A stretch of 64,000 bases of DNA from Pedobacter sp. PACM 27299 (GCF_001412655.1 NZ_CP012996.1:6076001-6140000), one strand, 5' to 3'. Shown: positions 1 through 9,405, counted from the first letter of the stretch. Notes: generated by a model from the letters alone, not told the origin. Numbers and translations: made by a program.

Positions 1-1023
<1,023 letters not shown>

Positions 1024-1308
1024 AAAATGTTGTGTTTGAACGCTGACCATTCTTAACTTGTTAATAATAGTCTTTATTCTTTTTTGTATTGTCTGTCAGT
1101 TTCTGACTCGAAATAATAGCTTTGGTTTTCATGTACTTTGAAACTGTACTATCTGTACCTCGCTACGTTTATAAATGACATCTCTTTAATGAACTTCTCG
1201 AATCACCTCGCGGATCTTCTTTATATGTTGCAATCGAATTTCGATTGTTTCAGTCTTTTTGTTTTGTTATCAAACTCCGTTTGGTAACCCCCGTTTTTGT
1301 TGGGACTG

Positions 1309-1338
1309 CAAAGGTAGAAATCTTTTTGTTATTGTCAA
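1309..1338 (-). promoter_or_regulatory. rRNA promoter P2 (proximal), Bacteroidota sigma-A type
   Basis: On the minus strand TTG (1338-1336) is followed after exactly 19 bases by TACCTTTG (1316-1309). This matches the Bacteroidota housekeeping promoter (TTTG, 19-21 bases, TAnnTTTG). Transcription would start near 1302 and run into the 16S gene about 280 bases downstream. Confidence 0.85.
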
Positions 1339-1475
1339 GCTTTATTTGAAAATAAATCTTTTTGTTTTTCTGGTGGTTAAACCGGCAAAACCGACTTTAA
1401 CAAACTCCTACTGCAATCTTTCAAAATCTTCTCTCTGTATCTCTTTCACTCAAATCCTTCCTCCGAAGCGGGATG

Positions 1476-1506
1476 CAAAAGTAGGAAAATTAACCGGCTC
1501 TGCAAA
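1476..1506 (-). promoter_or_regulatory. rRNA promoter P1 (distal), Bacteroidota sigma-A type
   Basis: On the minus strand TTTG (1506-1503) is followed after exactly 19 bases by TACTTTTG (1483-1476), a full match to the consensus. It lies 167 bases upstream of P2, so the rRNA operon has tandem promoters, as is common for rRNA operons. Confidence 0.85.
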
Positions 1507-1819
1507 CAATATTACCCTTATAATTGTATCGCATCTCTAACTACATGAACCATAGCCTTAAAATCGACAAAACATCAGGAAAAAAAACGTCTTAATAGGG
1601 TTCGTTAACATACGTTGGTAGGAATAACCCCAAACACTACAATTGTCAGCTGCACTTGACCGCTTAACCAGAAGAGTAATTGTGCTATTCAGCCCCAAGA
1701 ATTGTTTTCAGCGATAAGTAATATTAAACTACTGATGAATCTCAAATTTCCATCAAATATGATCGCCATCATTTCTCAACCGAGCAGCAAAGTAGAAATT
1801 TGGACATTATTCATTTGAC

Positions 1820-2173
1820 ATGATCATCTACAAGACCTTCAGTTTTGACTCAGCGCATTACTTGCCTAATGTGCCTGCAGACCATAAATGCGGTGGTATG
1901 CATGGCCACACCTATACAGTTAAAGTATTTCTTTCTGGAGAGCCAGGTTTAGAAACTGGCTGGATCCTCGATTATACCGACCTAAAAAACGGCATTCGTC
2001 CAATTGTCAGTTTACTCGATCATAAACTTCTGAATGAAATCCCCGGATTAGAAAACCCCACTGCCGAAAGACTCAGCATCTGGCTGTGGCATAAGATTAA
2101 ACCTATATTTCCAGAGTTGTCCAGAATAGAGCTGAATGAAACACCAGGAACAGGAGTGATTTATGAGGGCTAA
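1820..2173 (+). CDS. queD: 6-carboxytetrahydropterin synthase QueD
   Basis: Converts 7,8-dihydroneopterin triphosphate to 6-carboxytetrahydropterin, the second step from GTP towards queuosine. The 117-residue length is normal for the family. The zinc ligands are visible as H13 (FDSAHYL) and H28/H30 (MHGHTYTV), with C24 four residues before H28 as the catalytic cysteine. A TAERL segment in the second half and a C-terminal NETPGTG segment with the conserved Glu follow. ATG at 1820. Its stop overlaps the start of ctaA by 11 bases, suggesting coupled translation, although the two products have unrelated roles. The other que genes are not in this window. Confidence 0.93.
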   Translation: MIIYKTFSFDSAHYLPNVPADHKCGGMHGHTYTVKVFLSGEPGLETGWILDYTDLKNGIRPIVSLLDHKLLNEIPGLENPTAERLSIWLWHKIKPIFPELSRIELNETPGTGVIYEG

Positions 2174-3197
2174 GCACAACCAGGCCATTGCCATCTGGCT
2201 ATATTTTGGTGCTTTTTGTATAATGATTCAGATATTACTAGGTGGAATCACCAGACTGAGTGGATCCGGCCTGTCCATTACAGAATGGAACCCATTAATG
2301 GGTTTTCTTCCTCCATTAAATGAGCTGGAATGGCAGCACAGCTTTGATCAATACAAAAAGATTGCGCAATTTCAGTTGCTGAACGCACACTTTTCACTAG
2401 AGGATTATAAATCAATATTTTTCTGGGAGTGGTTTCACCGAAATTGGGCACGGTTTATTGGCATCGCCTTCCTATTGCCCTTTATCTATTTTATCATCAA
2501 AGGCAAAATAGAACGCAAGCTCATTTTACCTATTTTCGTTCTCTTTTTATTGGGCTTACTGCAAGCGATAATTGGCTGGCTGATGGTAAAAAGTGGATTA
2601 AACGATACCGATATAAGTGTCAGCCATATTAGGTTGGCCATCCACTTCATTTCTGCAATCATTTTATTGGGCTATACCTTATGGCTGGCTTTTAAATTAA
2701 GTCTCGATCATTTGAAAATGCGGCATCGTTTACAATTTTCAAGATTAAACAGCCTGATTCTGGTCTTACTTTTCATTCAGCTAATTTACGGAGCGCTGAT
2801 GGCGGGAAGTCATGCGGCACTTGCAGCGCCTACCTGGCCTGATATGAATGGAGCTATTGTTCCGGAAAATATATTATTGCAGATTTTTTCTATATATCAG
2901 CTGACAGAAAACTTATTGACCATTCAGCTTGTACATCGTTTTCTGGCTTATATGATCTGTTTATTGATTATTCTGCTTTATGTTCGCAGCTCTTCCTGGA
3001 AAATCAACAAGCATTTATCCTATATCAGGACTATTCCAATGTTATTGGTAGCGATACAGGTCATCTCAGGAGTTACAGCATTACTTCATAGCGTTAATAG
3101 CGATTACAAAACCTACGCACTTTTTCATCAGTTCATAGGAATGCTTTTAACGATTTCGCTATTGCTGCTGCTTTTCCTCAATCAAAAGAAAACGTAA
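2163..3197 (+). CDS. ctaA: Heme A synthase (CtaA/COX15 family)
   Basis: Integral membrane enzyme oxidising heme O to heme A for aa3-type cytochrome oxidase. The 344 residues show about eight hydrophobic helices. Family features include GGITRLSGSGLSITEWNP at residues about 28-45, the EWFHR segment near residue 90, SHIRLAIHF in the middle, and the second-half histidines in LVHRFLAYM and LFHQFIG, which should bind heme. I see no cysteine pair in the loops, so it resembles the COX15-like class rather than the Bacillus CtaA class. The start ATG lies inside the end of queD. The following 268 bases hold only a terminator. No other cytochrome oxidase gene is nearby. Confidence 0.93.
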   Translation: MRAKHNQAIAIWLYFGAFCIMIQILLGGITRLSGSGLSITEWNPLMGFLPPLNELEWQHSFDQYKKIAQFQLLNAHFSLEDYKSIFFWEWFHRNWARFIGIAFLLPFIYFIIKGKIERKLILPIFVLFLLGLLQAIIGWLMVKSGLNDTDISVSHIRLAIHFISAIILLGYTLWLAFKLSLDHLKMRHRLQFSRLNSLILVLLFIQLIYGALMAGSHAALAAPTWPDMNGAIVPENILLQIFSIYQLTENLLTIQLVHRFLAYMICLLIILLYVRSSSWKINKHLSYIRTIPMLLVAIQVISGVTALLHSVNSDYKTYALFHQFIGMLLTISLLLLLFLNQKKT

Positions 3198-3417
3198 TTC
3201 ATCACAAAACAACTGACCTTACAAAACAAGTACCATAGGAAATAGGAATTATCAAAAATAAAAGGTGAAACTAAAAGCAGTTCAGAAAAAAAATGACCAT
3301 AAATGGAGGAGGGAAGATCAAGAGCAAAAGAGAGCAGGTCTTACCGATTTTTCAAACAAAACAACCTGAATAGAAAGCTGTATTAAAAACGCAAAACACC
3401 TAAAACCGCATAAAAAA

Positions 3418-3450
3418 ACAGGATGCCTTTTGGACACCCTGTTTTTTTTT
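3418..3450. terminator. Bidirectional terminator between ctaA and tsf
   Basis: The hairpin ACAGGATGCC-TTTT-GGACACCCTGT (one mismatch, one bulge) is followed by a run of nine T on the plus strand and preceded by seven A, which read as T on the minus strand. It can therefore end both the rightward ctaA transcript and the leftward tsf transcript. The bases from 3198 to 3417 hold nothing else I recognise. Confidence 0.85.
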
Positions 3451-3465
3451 ATGATTAAAAAAGGA

Positions 3466-4305
3466 TTAAGCTCCTAATTGTACACGTTTGAATGCGATAA
3501 CGGTTAGACCGGCAGCAGTATCATTTAAGAATTTACGAACGTCTTTAGAAGAATCTTTAACGAATTCCTGGTTTAATAAAGTACTGTCTTTGTAGAATTT
3601 ATTCAATTTACCAGCAGCAATTTTCTCTACCATTTCTTCAGGTTTACCTTCAGCGCGGATTTGTTCTTTAGCGATTTCAGTTTCACGCTCAATAGTAGTT
3701 GCGTCAACATCAGCTTTATCTAAAGCAACTGGGTTCATTGCAGCGATTTGCATAGCTACATCTTTACCAGCTTCATCAGCACCGTCAAATGCTTGGTTTA
3801 AAGCAACCAATACACCTAAACGGTAGTTACCGTGGATGTAAGGAATAACTTTTTCACCTGAAACAGTTTCGAATTTAGAGATACCGATTTTCTCACCGAT
3901 TTTACCAGTGTTTTCGATAATGATCTCAGAAACTTTCTGACCATCAATTTCTAAAGATAAAAGTTCTTCTAAAGAAGCAGGGTTTTTCTCGATAGCAAGG
4001 TCAGTGAATTTGTTAGCTAAAGCTACGAAATCAGCATTTTTAGCCACGAAGTCAGTTTCGCAGTTTAATTCAACAACAACACCACGTTTACCGTCTGCTG
4101 TAGCTTTTGCGATAACCACACCTTCATTAGAATCACGGTCCTGACGAGAAGCTGCTACTTTAGCACCTTTTTTACGTAAGTAATCAACCGCTGCTTCGAA
4201 ATCACCGTTAGTTTCGATCAATGCTTTTTTGCAATCCATCATACCAGAACCGGTTTGTTGGCGTAATTTATTTACGTCTGCTGCAGAAATTTGTACTGTA
4301 GACAT
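3466..4305 (-). CDS. tsf: Translation elongation factor Ts
   Basis: Guanine-nucleotide exchange factor for EF-Tu, 279 residues. The N-terminal UBA-like part starts MSTVQISAADVNKLRQ and runs into TGSGMMDCKKAL; the core has the typical VVELNCETDFVAKN segment. I place the start at the ATG at 4305, since an in-frame extension to 4377 would add 24 untypical residues lying in the intercistronic hairpin. It is the last gene of rplM-rpsI-rpsB-tsf and is followed by the terminator at 3418-3450. The gap to rpsB is about 100 bases and contains a large hairpin. Confidence 0.97.
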   Translation of the reverse strand: MSTVQISAADVNKLRQQTGSGMMDCKKALIETNGDFEAAVDYLRKKGAKVAASRQDRDSNEGVVIAKATADGKRGVVVELNCETDFVAKNADFVALANKFTDLAIEKNPASLEELLSLEIDGQKVSEIIIENTGKIGEKIGISKFETVSGEKVIPYIHGNYRLGVLVALNQAFDGADEAGKDVAMQIAAMNPVALDKADVDATTIERETEIAKEQIRAEGKPEEMVEKIAAGKLNKFYKDSTLLNQEFVKDSSKDVRKFLNDTAAGLTVIAFKRVQLGA

Positions 4306-4338
4306 CTTATTTCTTTTTAAGTTTTTATTTAAAAAATT

Positions 4339-4396
4339 ATGGGTTGTACGATGTATGTTGTAAGGAAAAACCCGCAACGCACAACATACAACCCAT
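4339..4396 (-). other. Intercistronic hairpin between rpsB and tsf
   Basis: The right arm ACAACATACAACCCAT (4381-4396) is fully complementary to the left arm 4339-4361 apart from a seven-base bulge (ATGGGTTGT, ACGATGT, ATGTTGT). The loop is about 19 bases. On the minus strand it lies just after rpsB and before tsf. There is no long T-run, so partial attenuation, mRNA processing or stabilisation are more likely than full termination. Confidence 0.6.
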
Positions 4397-4406
4397 ATTA
4401 TATTAT

Positions 4407-5234
4407 TTAAGCTTCTTCGCTAGTACCTTCTTCTTCAGTATCAGCATTTACTTTTTTTCTTCTTGCGCCAGGAGCAGCAGCTTCTGGAGCATCAGCAGCA
4501 GCTTTAGCAGCTACAGCTTCTTTTTCAGTTTCTTCGTCTTTTTCGCGTTTGCGCTCGTCTAAACCTTCTTCAATTGCTTTGATGATTACATCAGTAATTA
4601 AAGAGATAGATTTAGTAGCATCATCATTCGCTGGGATTGGGAAATCGATGTTAGAAGGATCAGAGTTAGTATCAACCATTGCGAAAGTTGGAATGTTTAA
4701 TTTCAACGCTTCGCTAACTGCGATGTGCTCTTTTTTAACGTCAATCAAGAAGATAGCAGCTGGTAAACGGTTTAGATCCGCGATACCACCTAATAAGCTT
4801 TCCAATTTAATACGCTCACGTTGGATCATTAAACGCTCTTTCTTAGAAAGGATCGAGTAAGTTCCGTCTTTAGTCATCTTGTCGATGTTAGACATCTTTT
4901 TGATAGACTTGCGAACAGTAGCAAAGTTGGTTAACATACCACCTAACCAACGTTCAGTTACGAAAGGCATGTTTACTTTTTTTGCTTGATCAGCAACGAT
5001 TTCTTTAGCCTGTTTCTTAGTAGCTACGAAAAGAATCTTACGACCAGATTTAACGATCTGTTTGATTGCTGAAGCAGCTTCTTCAGTTTTGGTTAAAGTT
5101 TTATTTAAATCTATAATGTGGATTCCATTGCGCTCCATGAAAATGTAAGGCGCCATTTTTGGGTTCCATTTACGGGTAAGGTGACCGAAGTGTACACCTG
5201 CATCCAATAAGTCTTGATATGTAGTTCTTGCCAT
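4407..5234 (-). CDS. rpsB: 30S ribosomal protein S2
   Basis: S2 of the small ribosomal subunit, 275 residues. Typical segments are GVHFGHLTRKWNPKMAPYIF near the N terminus, WLGGMLTNF in the middle and IFLIDVKKEHIAVSEA followed by DTNSDP. The start is the ATG at 5234 (MARTTYQDLL); an upstream in-frame extension to 5330 lies over the 3' end of rpsI and is not real. The last 35 residues form an Ala/Glu/Lys-rich tail beyond the usual S2 fold. The gap to rpsI is 19 bases. Confidence 0.97.
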   Translation of the reverse strand: MARTTYQDLLDAGVHFGHLTRKWNPKMAPYIFMERNGIHIIDLNKTLTKTEEAASAIKQIVKSGRKILFVATKKQAKEIVADQAKKVNMPFVTERWLGGMLTNFATVRKSIKKMSNIDKMTKDGTYSILSKKERLMIQRERIKLESLLGGIADLNRLPAAIFLIDVKKEHIAVSEALKLNIPTFAMVDTNSDPSNIDFPIPANDDATKSISLITDVIIKAIEEGLDERKREKDEETEKEAVAAKAAADAPEAAAPGARRKKVNADTEEEGTSEEA

Positions 5235-5253
5235 TGTGTTTGTCTCCTTAAGA

Positions 5254-5640
5254 TTAACGTTTACTGAATTGGAATTTCTTACGTGCTTTCTTACGTCCTG
5301 GTTTCTTACGTTCAACCATACGCATATCACGGGTCATTAACCCTTTAGCGCGTAATGCTGGTTTTTTCTCAGCATCCAATTCCACAATAGCTTTAGCGAT
5401 AGCTAAACGAACTGCTTCTGCCTGACCTTTGATACCACCACCTGCTACATTCACTTTAACATCATATTGACCAGTCAATTCAGAAACTTCGAATGATTGG
5501 TTAACGATGTATTGTAAAGGTAATGTTGGGAAATATTCTTTATGGTCTTTACCGTTTACGGTAATTGTGCCGTTGCCTTCTTTTAAATAGATGCGCGCAA
5601 CAGCAGTTTTTCTTCTTCCTGAAGTGTTAGTAACTGACAT
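5254..5640 (-). CDS. rpsI: 30S ribosomal protein S9
   Basis: S9 of the small subunit, 128 residues. The N terminus has the GRRKTAVARIYLKEG signature, the centre has the conserved GGGIKGQAEAVRLAIAKA stretch, and the C terminus ends in the basic GRKKARKKFQFSKR tail that reaches the P-site tRNA. It lies 16 bases after rplM in the usual L13-S9 pair. Confidence 0.98.
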   Translation of the reverse strand: MSVTNTSGRRKTAVARIYLKEGNGTITVNGKDHKEYFPTLPLQYIVNQSFEVSELTGQYDVKVNVAGGGIKGQAEAVRLAIAKAIVELDAEKKPALRAKGLMTRDMRMVERKKPGRKKARKKFQFSKR

Positions 5641-5656
5641 TTCTTTCTTCCTTTAA

Positions 5657-6100
5657 TTAAAGTGTAATGGTTTTTGGTGATTGTGCTGCATGAGGATGTT
5701 CTGTGCCTGCATAAACAAAAAGGTTGGTGTATAATTTAGCACCAAGTTTTGTTTTAGGTAACATACCACGTACTGCTTTCTCGATAACACGCTTAGGGTG
5801 TTTCGCCATTAACTCTTTTGGAGAAATGAAACGCTGACCACCTGGGTAACCAGTGTAAGAAATATAGCGTTTGTCGCTGAATTTATTTCCTGTCAATTTA
5901 ACCTTATCCGCATTGATAACGATAACGTTATCTCCGCAGTCTACGTGTGGGGTATACTCAGGCTTGTTTTTACCACGGATGATCATAGCGATCTTCGATG
6001 ACAAGCGCCCCAAAATCTCGCCTTGTGCGTCAACAACAACCCACTGTTTGTTAACAGTTTTTGCATTGGCAGAGACAGTTTTGTAACTTAACGTATTCAC
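5657..6100 (-). CDS. rplM: 50S ribosomal protein L13
   Basis: L13 of the large subunit, 147 residues. Visible segments are WVVVDAQGEILGRLSSKIA near the N terminus, YTPHVDCGDNVIVINADKV in the middle and a PKELMAKHPKRVIEKAVRGMLP stretch before the tail. It is the first gene of rplM-rpsI-rpsB-tsf. The start at 6100 is about 57 bases from a consensus promoter. Confidence 0.98.
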   Translation of the reverse strand: MNTLSYKTVSANAKTVNKQWVVVDAQGEILGRLSSKIAMIIRGKNKPEYTPHVDCGDNVIVINADKVKLTGNKFSDKRYISYTGYPGGQRFISPKELMAKHPKRVIEKAVRGMLPKTKLGAKLYTNLFVYAGTEHPHAAQSPKTITL

Positions 6101-6156
6101 TTGCTTGTATTTAATTTGTTAAACAATTATTTATTCACCCTAAGATTTAGGGACTG

Positions 6157-6187
6157 CAAAGATAGACAGAATTATTTAAATACCAAA
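6157..6187 (-). promoter_or_regulatory. Promoter of the rplM-rpsI-rpsB-tsf operon
   Basis: On the minus strand TTTG (6187-6184) is followed after exactly 19 bases by TATCTTTG (6164-6157), a full consensus match. The start point would be near 6150, leaving a leader of about 50 bases. The rest of the gap to 6410 holds no gene I can support. Confidence 0.85.
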
Positions 6188-6410
6188 CAGTTGGAGAAAG
6201 ATAGTTTGTTAATATTATTCCAGCCGGAAAAAAGCAGCCGCAGCAGCAGGGAGAAATAGGCCAGGGTAGTCCTAAAAAAAGCGAGGAAGTCACCGGGAAG
6301 TGTTCGGGAAGAGAAGGGCCTTATTTCCTTTTTACTTACAATAAAGTTCTTTTTAGACCTCATAAAGCAGGACTACTGAAAAATTTAATGAGGATCAGAT
6401 GAAAGCCTTC

Positions 6411-6782
6411 TTAATTTTCAGAGGCCTGATCATTTCTAAAATAATGCAGGGCATACAACAGCTGCAGCAGAATGCTGAGCAGAAAAAAAGCAGTAGGCAA
6501 TAAATAACTCCAGATATTGTCAAAATACTGATGTTCAATCGCAGATTGTACAATATATGTACAGCCCATTGCCAAATATGCCCAAAAACAAAGACAGCAA
6601 ACTGCTAAGATCCCATGAATTAAGCCAAGATTTCTTTCCTCTTGTATCTTTTTAATCACAAATGCATTAAAAGCCACAACGACACCAACCCCTGCAATGA
6701 TCAGCAGATTATCGCCTGTCACGAACAGCAGCAGATAAGCCATTGCCAGGAAGACATTCAAATAAGATAGACGTTTCAACAT
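6411..6782 (-). CDS. Small four-helix membrane protein, function unknown
   Basis: A 123-residue protein I do not recognise. It has about four hydrophobic segments: residues about 7-22, 24-44 (rich in Val/Ala/Ile), 55-78 and 92-112. A short basic stretch KKIQEERN lies between the second and third. No signal peptide or catalytic motif is visible. The gene stands alone; its neighbours point away from it. ATG at 6782. Confidence 0.7.
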   Translation of the reverse strand: MLKRLSYLNVFLAMAYLLLFVTGDNLLIIAGVGVVVAFNAFVIKKIQEERNLGLIHGILAVCCLCFWAYLAMGCTYIVQSAIEHQYFDNIWSYLLPTAFFLLSILLQLLYALHYFRNDQASEN

Positions 6783-6970
6783 TCCTACTAATTTACAACA
6801 AACATCTTATAATTTATGGCTTTCTGACTTGATTTACAATCCTCAGCAAATTATTCGGCACCGTCTTTGTTAACTATCTGACGAAAATTAACAATTATTA
6901 ACCTAGCTCAGTTTTGCTTTGTTTAACCACAGCAGTACTGAGAATCGATCACAAATTAAAAACTACATTT

Positions 6971-7177
6971 ATGAAAAAGGAAACTAAAATAATTGCAGGA
7001 ATACTAGCTGGAGCGGCGCTTGGTGCGGCAATTGCATTAATTATTTCATCAGATAAAGATGGAGAAATGAAAGACAAAGTATCAGATTGGTTTTGTGACC
7101 TATTAGATTCATCAAAAGAAAAACTGGTAGATGCTGCAAGTCAGGTGAAAGACACTATTGCTAAAGTTAGAGCCTAA
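6971..7177 (+). CDS. YtxH-like small membrane-anchored protein
   Basis: A 68-residue protein with a short basic start (MKKETK), one Gly/Ala-rich membrane segment (about residues 7-26, GILAGAALGAAIALII) and a charged, probably helical tail ending in SQVKDTIAKVRA. This layout is that of the YtxH/gas-vesicle-like family, whose role is poorly defined. I chose the ATG at 6971, because the extension to 6914 adds untypical residues. It ends eight bases before the beta-CASP ribonuclease gene, so the two are probably cotranscribed. Confidence 0.75.
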   Translation: MKKETKIIAGILAGAALGAAIALIISSDKDGEMKDKVSDWFCDLLDSSKEKLVDAASQVKDTIAKVRA

Positions 7178-7185
7178 GTAGATTA

Positions 7186-8583
7186 ATGAAAATTGCATTT
7201 CATGGGGCGGCACGTACCGTTACGGGTAGTAAACATCTGATTACTTTAAAAAATAACACTCAAATTTTATTAGACTGCGGGCTATTTCAGGGCTTGGGTA
7301 ACCTGACGGAGGGGCTCAATGAGTCTTTCGGTTTTGCCCCGGCCCAGGTCAGCTATCTTATTTTATCCCATGCGCACATAGACCATTGCGGTTTATTACC
7401 AAGATTGGTTGCGGAAGGATTTCGAGGAAACATTTACTGTACCCCTGCTACCAAAGACCTTTGTCGGATTTTGCTGCTGGATTCTGCAAAGATTCAGACA
7501 CAGGATGCCGAATACGCAAATAAGAAATTGCGACAAGGGGAACTTGAGGAAATGCCATTATATACTGAAAAAGATGTTTTGCAAACCCTGGAACAGTTTA
7601 AAGTGGTTCCCTACAACCAGGATTTTCAAATTGATGCTGATGTAACCTTAAACTTTACAGATGCTGGTCATATCGTGGGCAGTGCCGCGGTACATTTAAA
7701 AATTAAGGAAGAGGGGAAAACGATCAACCTGACTTTCAGTGGTGATGTGGGCAGGTATGGAGATTTGCTTTTGAAAAGCCCCCAATCCTTCCCCCAGGCG
7801 GATTATGTCATCATAGAATCTACTTACGGCGACTCGCTTCATCAGGATCTTGATCCTATAGAAGATACTTTAAGAGAAATTATTGAGCAAACCTGTATCG
7901 TTAAGAAAGGAAAAGTCATTATTCCGGCATTTAGCGTCGGCCGTACTCAGGAATTACTTTACGCTTTGAATGCGATGGAGCTGAAAGATCAATTGCCGGA
8001 TGTACAGTATTACGTAGACAGTCCATTGTCTTTACAGGCTACAGAGGTACTCAGAAATCACCCGGAAGTATACAACAACGGTGTAAAAGAAGTGATGAAA
8101 GTAGACCATGACATCTTCGGATTTAAGGGTTTAAAATTTATTGAAAGCGTAGAAGAATCTAAGGCTTTAAATGGTGATTCACGACCATGTGTGATCATTT
8201 CATCCTCCGGCATGGCCGAGGGTGGCAGGGTAAAACACCATATCCGCAACAATATCAGTGATCAGAAAAACACTATCCTCATGGTGGGTTATGCAGAACC
8301 GAGATCTTTAGCCGGCAAATTATTAGCGGGACATAAACAAGTTTGGCTTTTCGGTCAGGATTACGAAGTAGTTGCCGACATACGTTCGATTAAATCGATG
8401 AGTGCGCATGGCGATTACGAAGACCTGCTACAATTCTTATCCGGACAAAACCCTGCACTTGTAAAGCAGGTGTTTTTAGTGCATGGAGAATATAAAGTTC
8501 AACAGGTATTTGCACAGCATTTACAGGATAAAGGCTTCCAGCATATACTCATTCCAGAACAACATCAGGAATTTGAGGTCTAA
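7186..8583 (+). CDS. Metallo-beta-lactamase/beta-CASP RNA-processing nuclease
   Basis: A 465-residue predicted zinc-dependent ribonuclease of the CPSF73/Ysh1-like group. The N-terminal metallo-beta-lactamase domain has the HAHIDHCG motif (H62, H64, D66, H67), later FTDAGHIVGSA and FSGDVGRYGD. The beta-CASP part has ESTYGD, PAFSVGRTQELL and SSSGMAEGGR. The C-terminal RMMBL part has SMSAHGDYEDLL and VHGEYK. All metal-binding residues look intact. Family members act as exo- or endonucleases; which applies here cannot be read from sequence. It follows the YtxH-like gene by eight bases and precedes a methyltransferase with its own promoter box. Confidence 0.92.
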   Translation: MKIAFHGAARTVTGSKHLITLKNNTQILLDCGLFQGLGNLTEGLNESFGFAPAQVSYLILSHAHIDHCGLLPRLVAEGFRGNIYCTPATKDLCRILLLDSAKIQTQDAEYANKKLRQGELEEMPLYTEKDVLQTLEQFKVVPYNQDFQIDADVTLNFTDAGHIVGSAAVHLKIKEEGKTINLTFSGDVGRYGDLLLKSPQSFPQADYVIIESTYGDSLHQDLDPIEDTLREIIEQTCIVKKGKVIIPAFSVGRTQELLYALNAMELKDQLPDVQYYVDSPLSLQATEVLRNHPEVYNNGVKEVMKVDHDIFGFKGLKFIESVEESKALNGDSRPCVIISSSGMAEGGRVKHHIRNNISDQKNTILMVGYAEPRSLAGKLLAGHKQVWLFGQDYEVVADIRSIKSMSAHGDYEDLLQFLSGQNPALVKQVFLVHGEYKVQQVFAQHLQDKGFQHILIPEQHQEFEV

Positions 8584-8598
8584 CATTAAAGGTTTTTT

Positions 8599-8606
8599 TA
8601 TCTTTG
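8599..8606 (+). promoter_or_regulatory. -7 promoter box four bases before the methyltransferase ATG
   Basis: TATCTTTG is a full match to TAnnTTTG and ends at 8606; the ATG is at 8611. A TTTG occurs at 8572-8575, but the spacing of 23 is longer than usual. If used, transcription would start at or next to the ATG, giving a leaderless mRNA. Confidence 0.6.
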
Positions 8607-8610
8607 CCGG

Positions 8611-9300
8611 ATGGACGTTTTTGGTGAAGCCTTAAAAGATCAATTTAGAAAGCCACCTGCAGAAACTTTGTGGGTACACAATTCTTATGATGAACCGGAA
8701 GAGATGCCGGTCGACATTTATTTTAGGGATGAAGCAGAAATGCCTGAGCTTGAACTCAGGGCTATGGAACTTTGCAAAGGAAAAGTGCTGGACGTGGGTG
8801 CAGGTGTAGGTAGTCATGCCCTGGTGCTTCAAAATCGCGGCTTTAATGTAACTGGCATGGACATCTCCCTGCCTGCCGTAGAGATCATGAAGGAACGTGG
8901 ATTAAAACAGGTCATTGCAGGAAATATCCTGATTTATAAAGATGAAAAATATGACACGCTTCTTTTTATGATGAATGGAATCGGGCTTACAGGCTCTATT
9001 TCCGGACTAAAATCATTTTTGAAACAAGTTAAAGACTTATTGAATCCAGGTGGTCAGTTGATATTCGACAGTTCAGACCTCTCCTACCTTTACCAGGAAA
9101 TTCCTTTCCCTAATCATGGGTACTTTGGAGAAGTTAGTTTCAGATACGAATATAAAGGGCTTAAAGGAGATTGGTTCAAATGGGTATATGTAGACCAAAG
9201 CACATTGATTGAAATTGCCAAGGCTAATGGCTGGGAGCCAGAAATCATTTTTGAAGACGGACAGGATCAGTACCTGGCCAGACTAAGCATTAAAGCTTAA
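8611..9300 (+). CDS. Class I SAM-dependent methyltransferase
   Basis: A 229-residue Rossmann-fold methyltransferase. Motif I is VLDVGAGVGSHAL at about residues 59-71, the acidic motif II is GMDIS about 20 residues later, and NPGGQLIFDSSDL is the post-III region. The substrate is not evident; similar proteins are often annotated only as class I methyltransferases. It follows the nuclease by 27 bases but has a consensus -7 box four bases before its ATG. It ends before a strong bidirectional terminator. Confidence 0.88.
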   Translation: MDVFGEALKDQFRKPPAETLWVHNSYDEPEEMPVDIYFRDEAEMPELELRAMELCKGKVLDVGAGVGSHALVLQNRGFNVTGMDISLPAVEIMKERGLKQVIAGNILIYKDEKYDTLLFMMNGIGLTGSISGLKSFLKQVKDLLNPGGQLIFDSSDLSYLYQEIPFPNHGYFGEVSFRYEYKGLKGDWFKWVYVDQSTLIEIAKANGWEPEIIFEDGQDQYLARLSIKA

Positions 9301-9366
9301 CTAATACCAGTACCAAACTGGTTCTTCTTAATTAAGGCATAGAAAAATAAAATTGATTGAAAATAT

Positions 9367-9405
9367 AAAAAGCGCCGTATCATGATCAACATGGTACGGC
9401 GCTTT
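9367..9405. terminator. Bidirectional terminator between methyltransferase and pepT
   Basis: A strong hairpin: GCGCCGTA pairs with TACGGCGC, extended through a T-G pair and CATG/CATG around the loop ATCAA, giving a 13-bp stem. It is flanked by AAAA and TTT, so it can serve both convergent genes. Confidence 0.88.

Larger units (their letters stand above)
1024..1819. other. rRNA leader and promoter region, no protein gene
   Basis: Nearly 800 bases between the 16S 5' end and queD. It holds two tandem rRNA promoters pointing left (listed separately) and T-rich leader sequence. Two hairpins can form in the leader transcript: an interrupted palindrome at 1231-1247 (CAATCGAA/TTCGATTG around one base) and a 10-bp stem at 1266-1288 (GTTATCAAAC, loop TCC, GTTTGGTAAC with one G-T pair) close to the predicted P2 start. 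They may help rRNA processing or antitermination; this is inference. I see no convincing gene in 1500-1819 and no clear consensus promoter for queD. Confidence 0.7.

Noticed and set aside
1259..1540. 93-residue frame across the rRNA leader
   Set aside because: It covers both rRNA promoters and starts at an ATG in T-rich leader; composition is not protein-like.
3198..3410. Possible small RNA or gene after ctaA
   Set aside because: The stretch is A-rich without frame, hairpin or promoter; only the terminator beyond it is supported.
4306..4377. N-terminal extension of EF-Ts
   Set aside because: The extra 24 residues come from the intercistronic hairpin; EF-Ts normally starts near MSTVQISAADV.
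6172..6363. 63-residue minus-strand frame upstream of rplM
   Set aside because: It overlaps the -33 element of the rplM promoter, has no promoter of its own and resembles no family.
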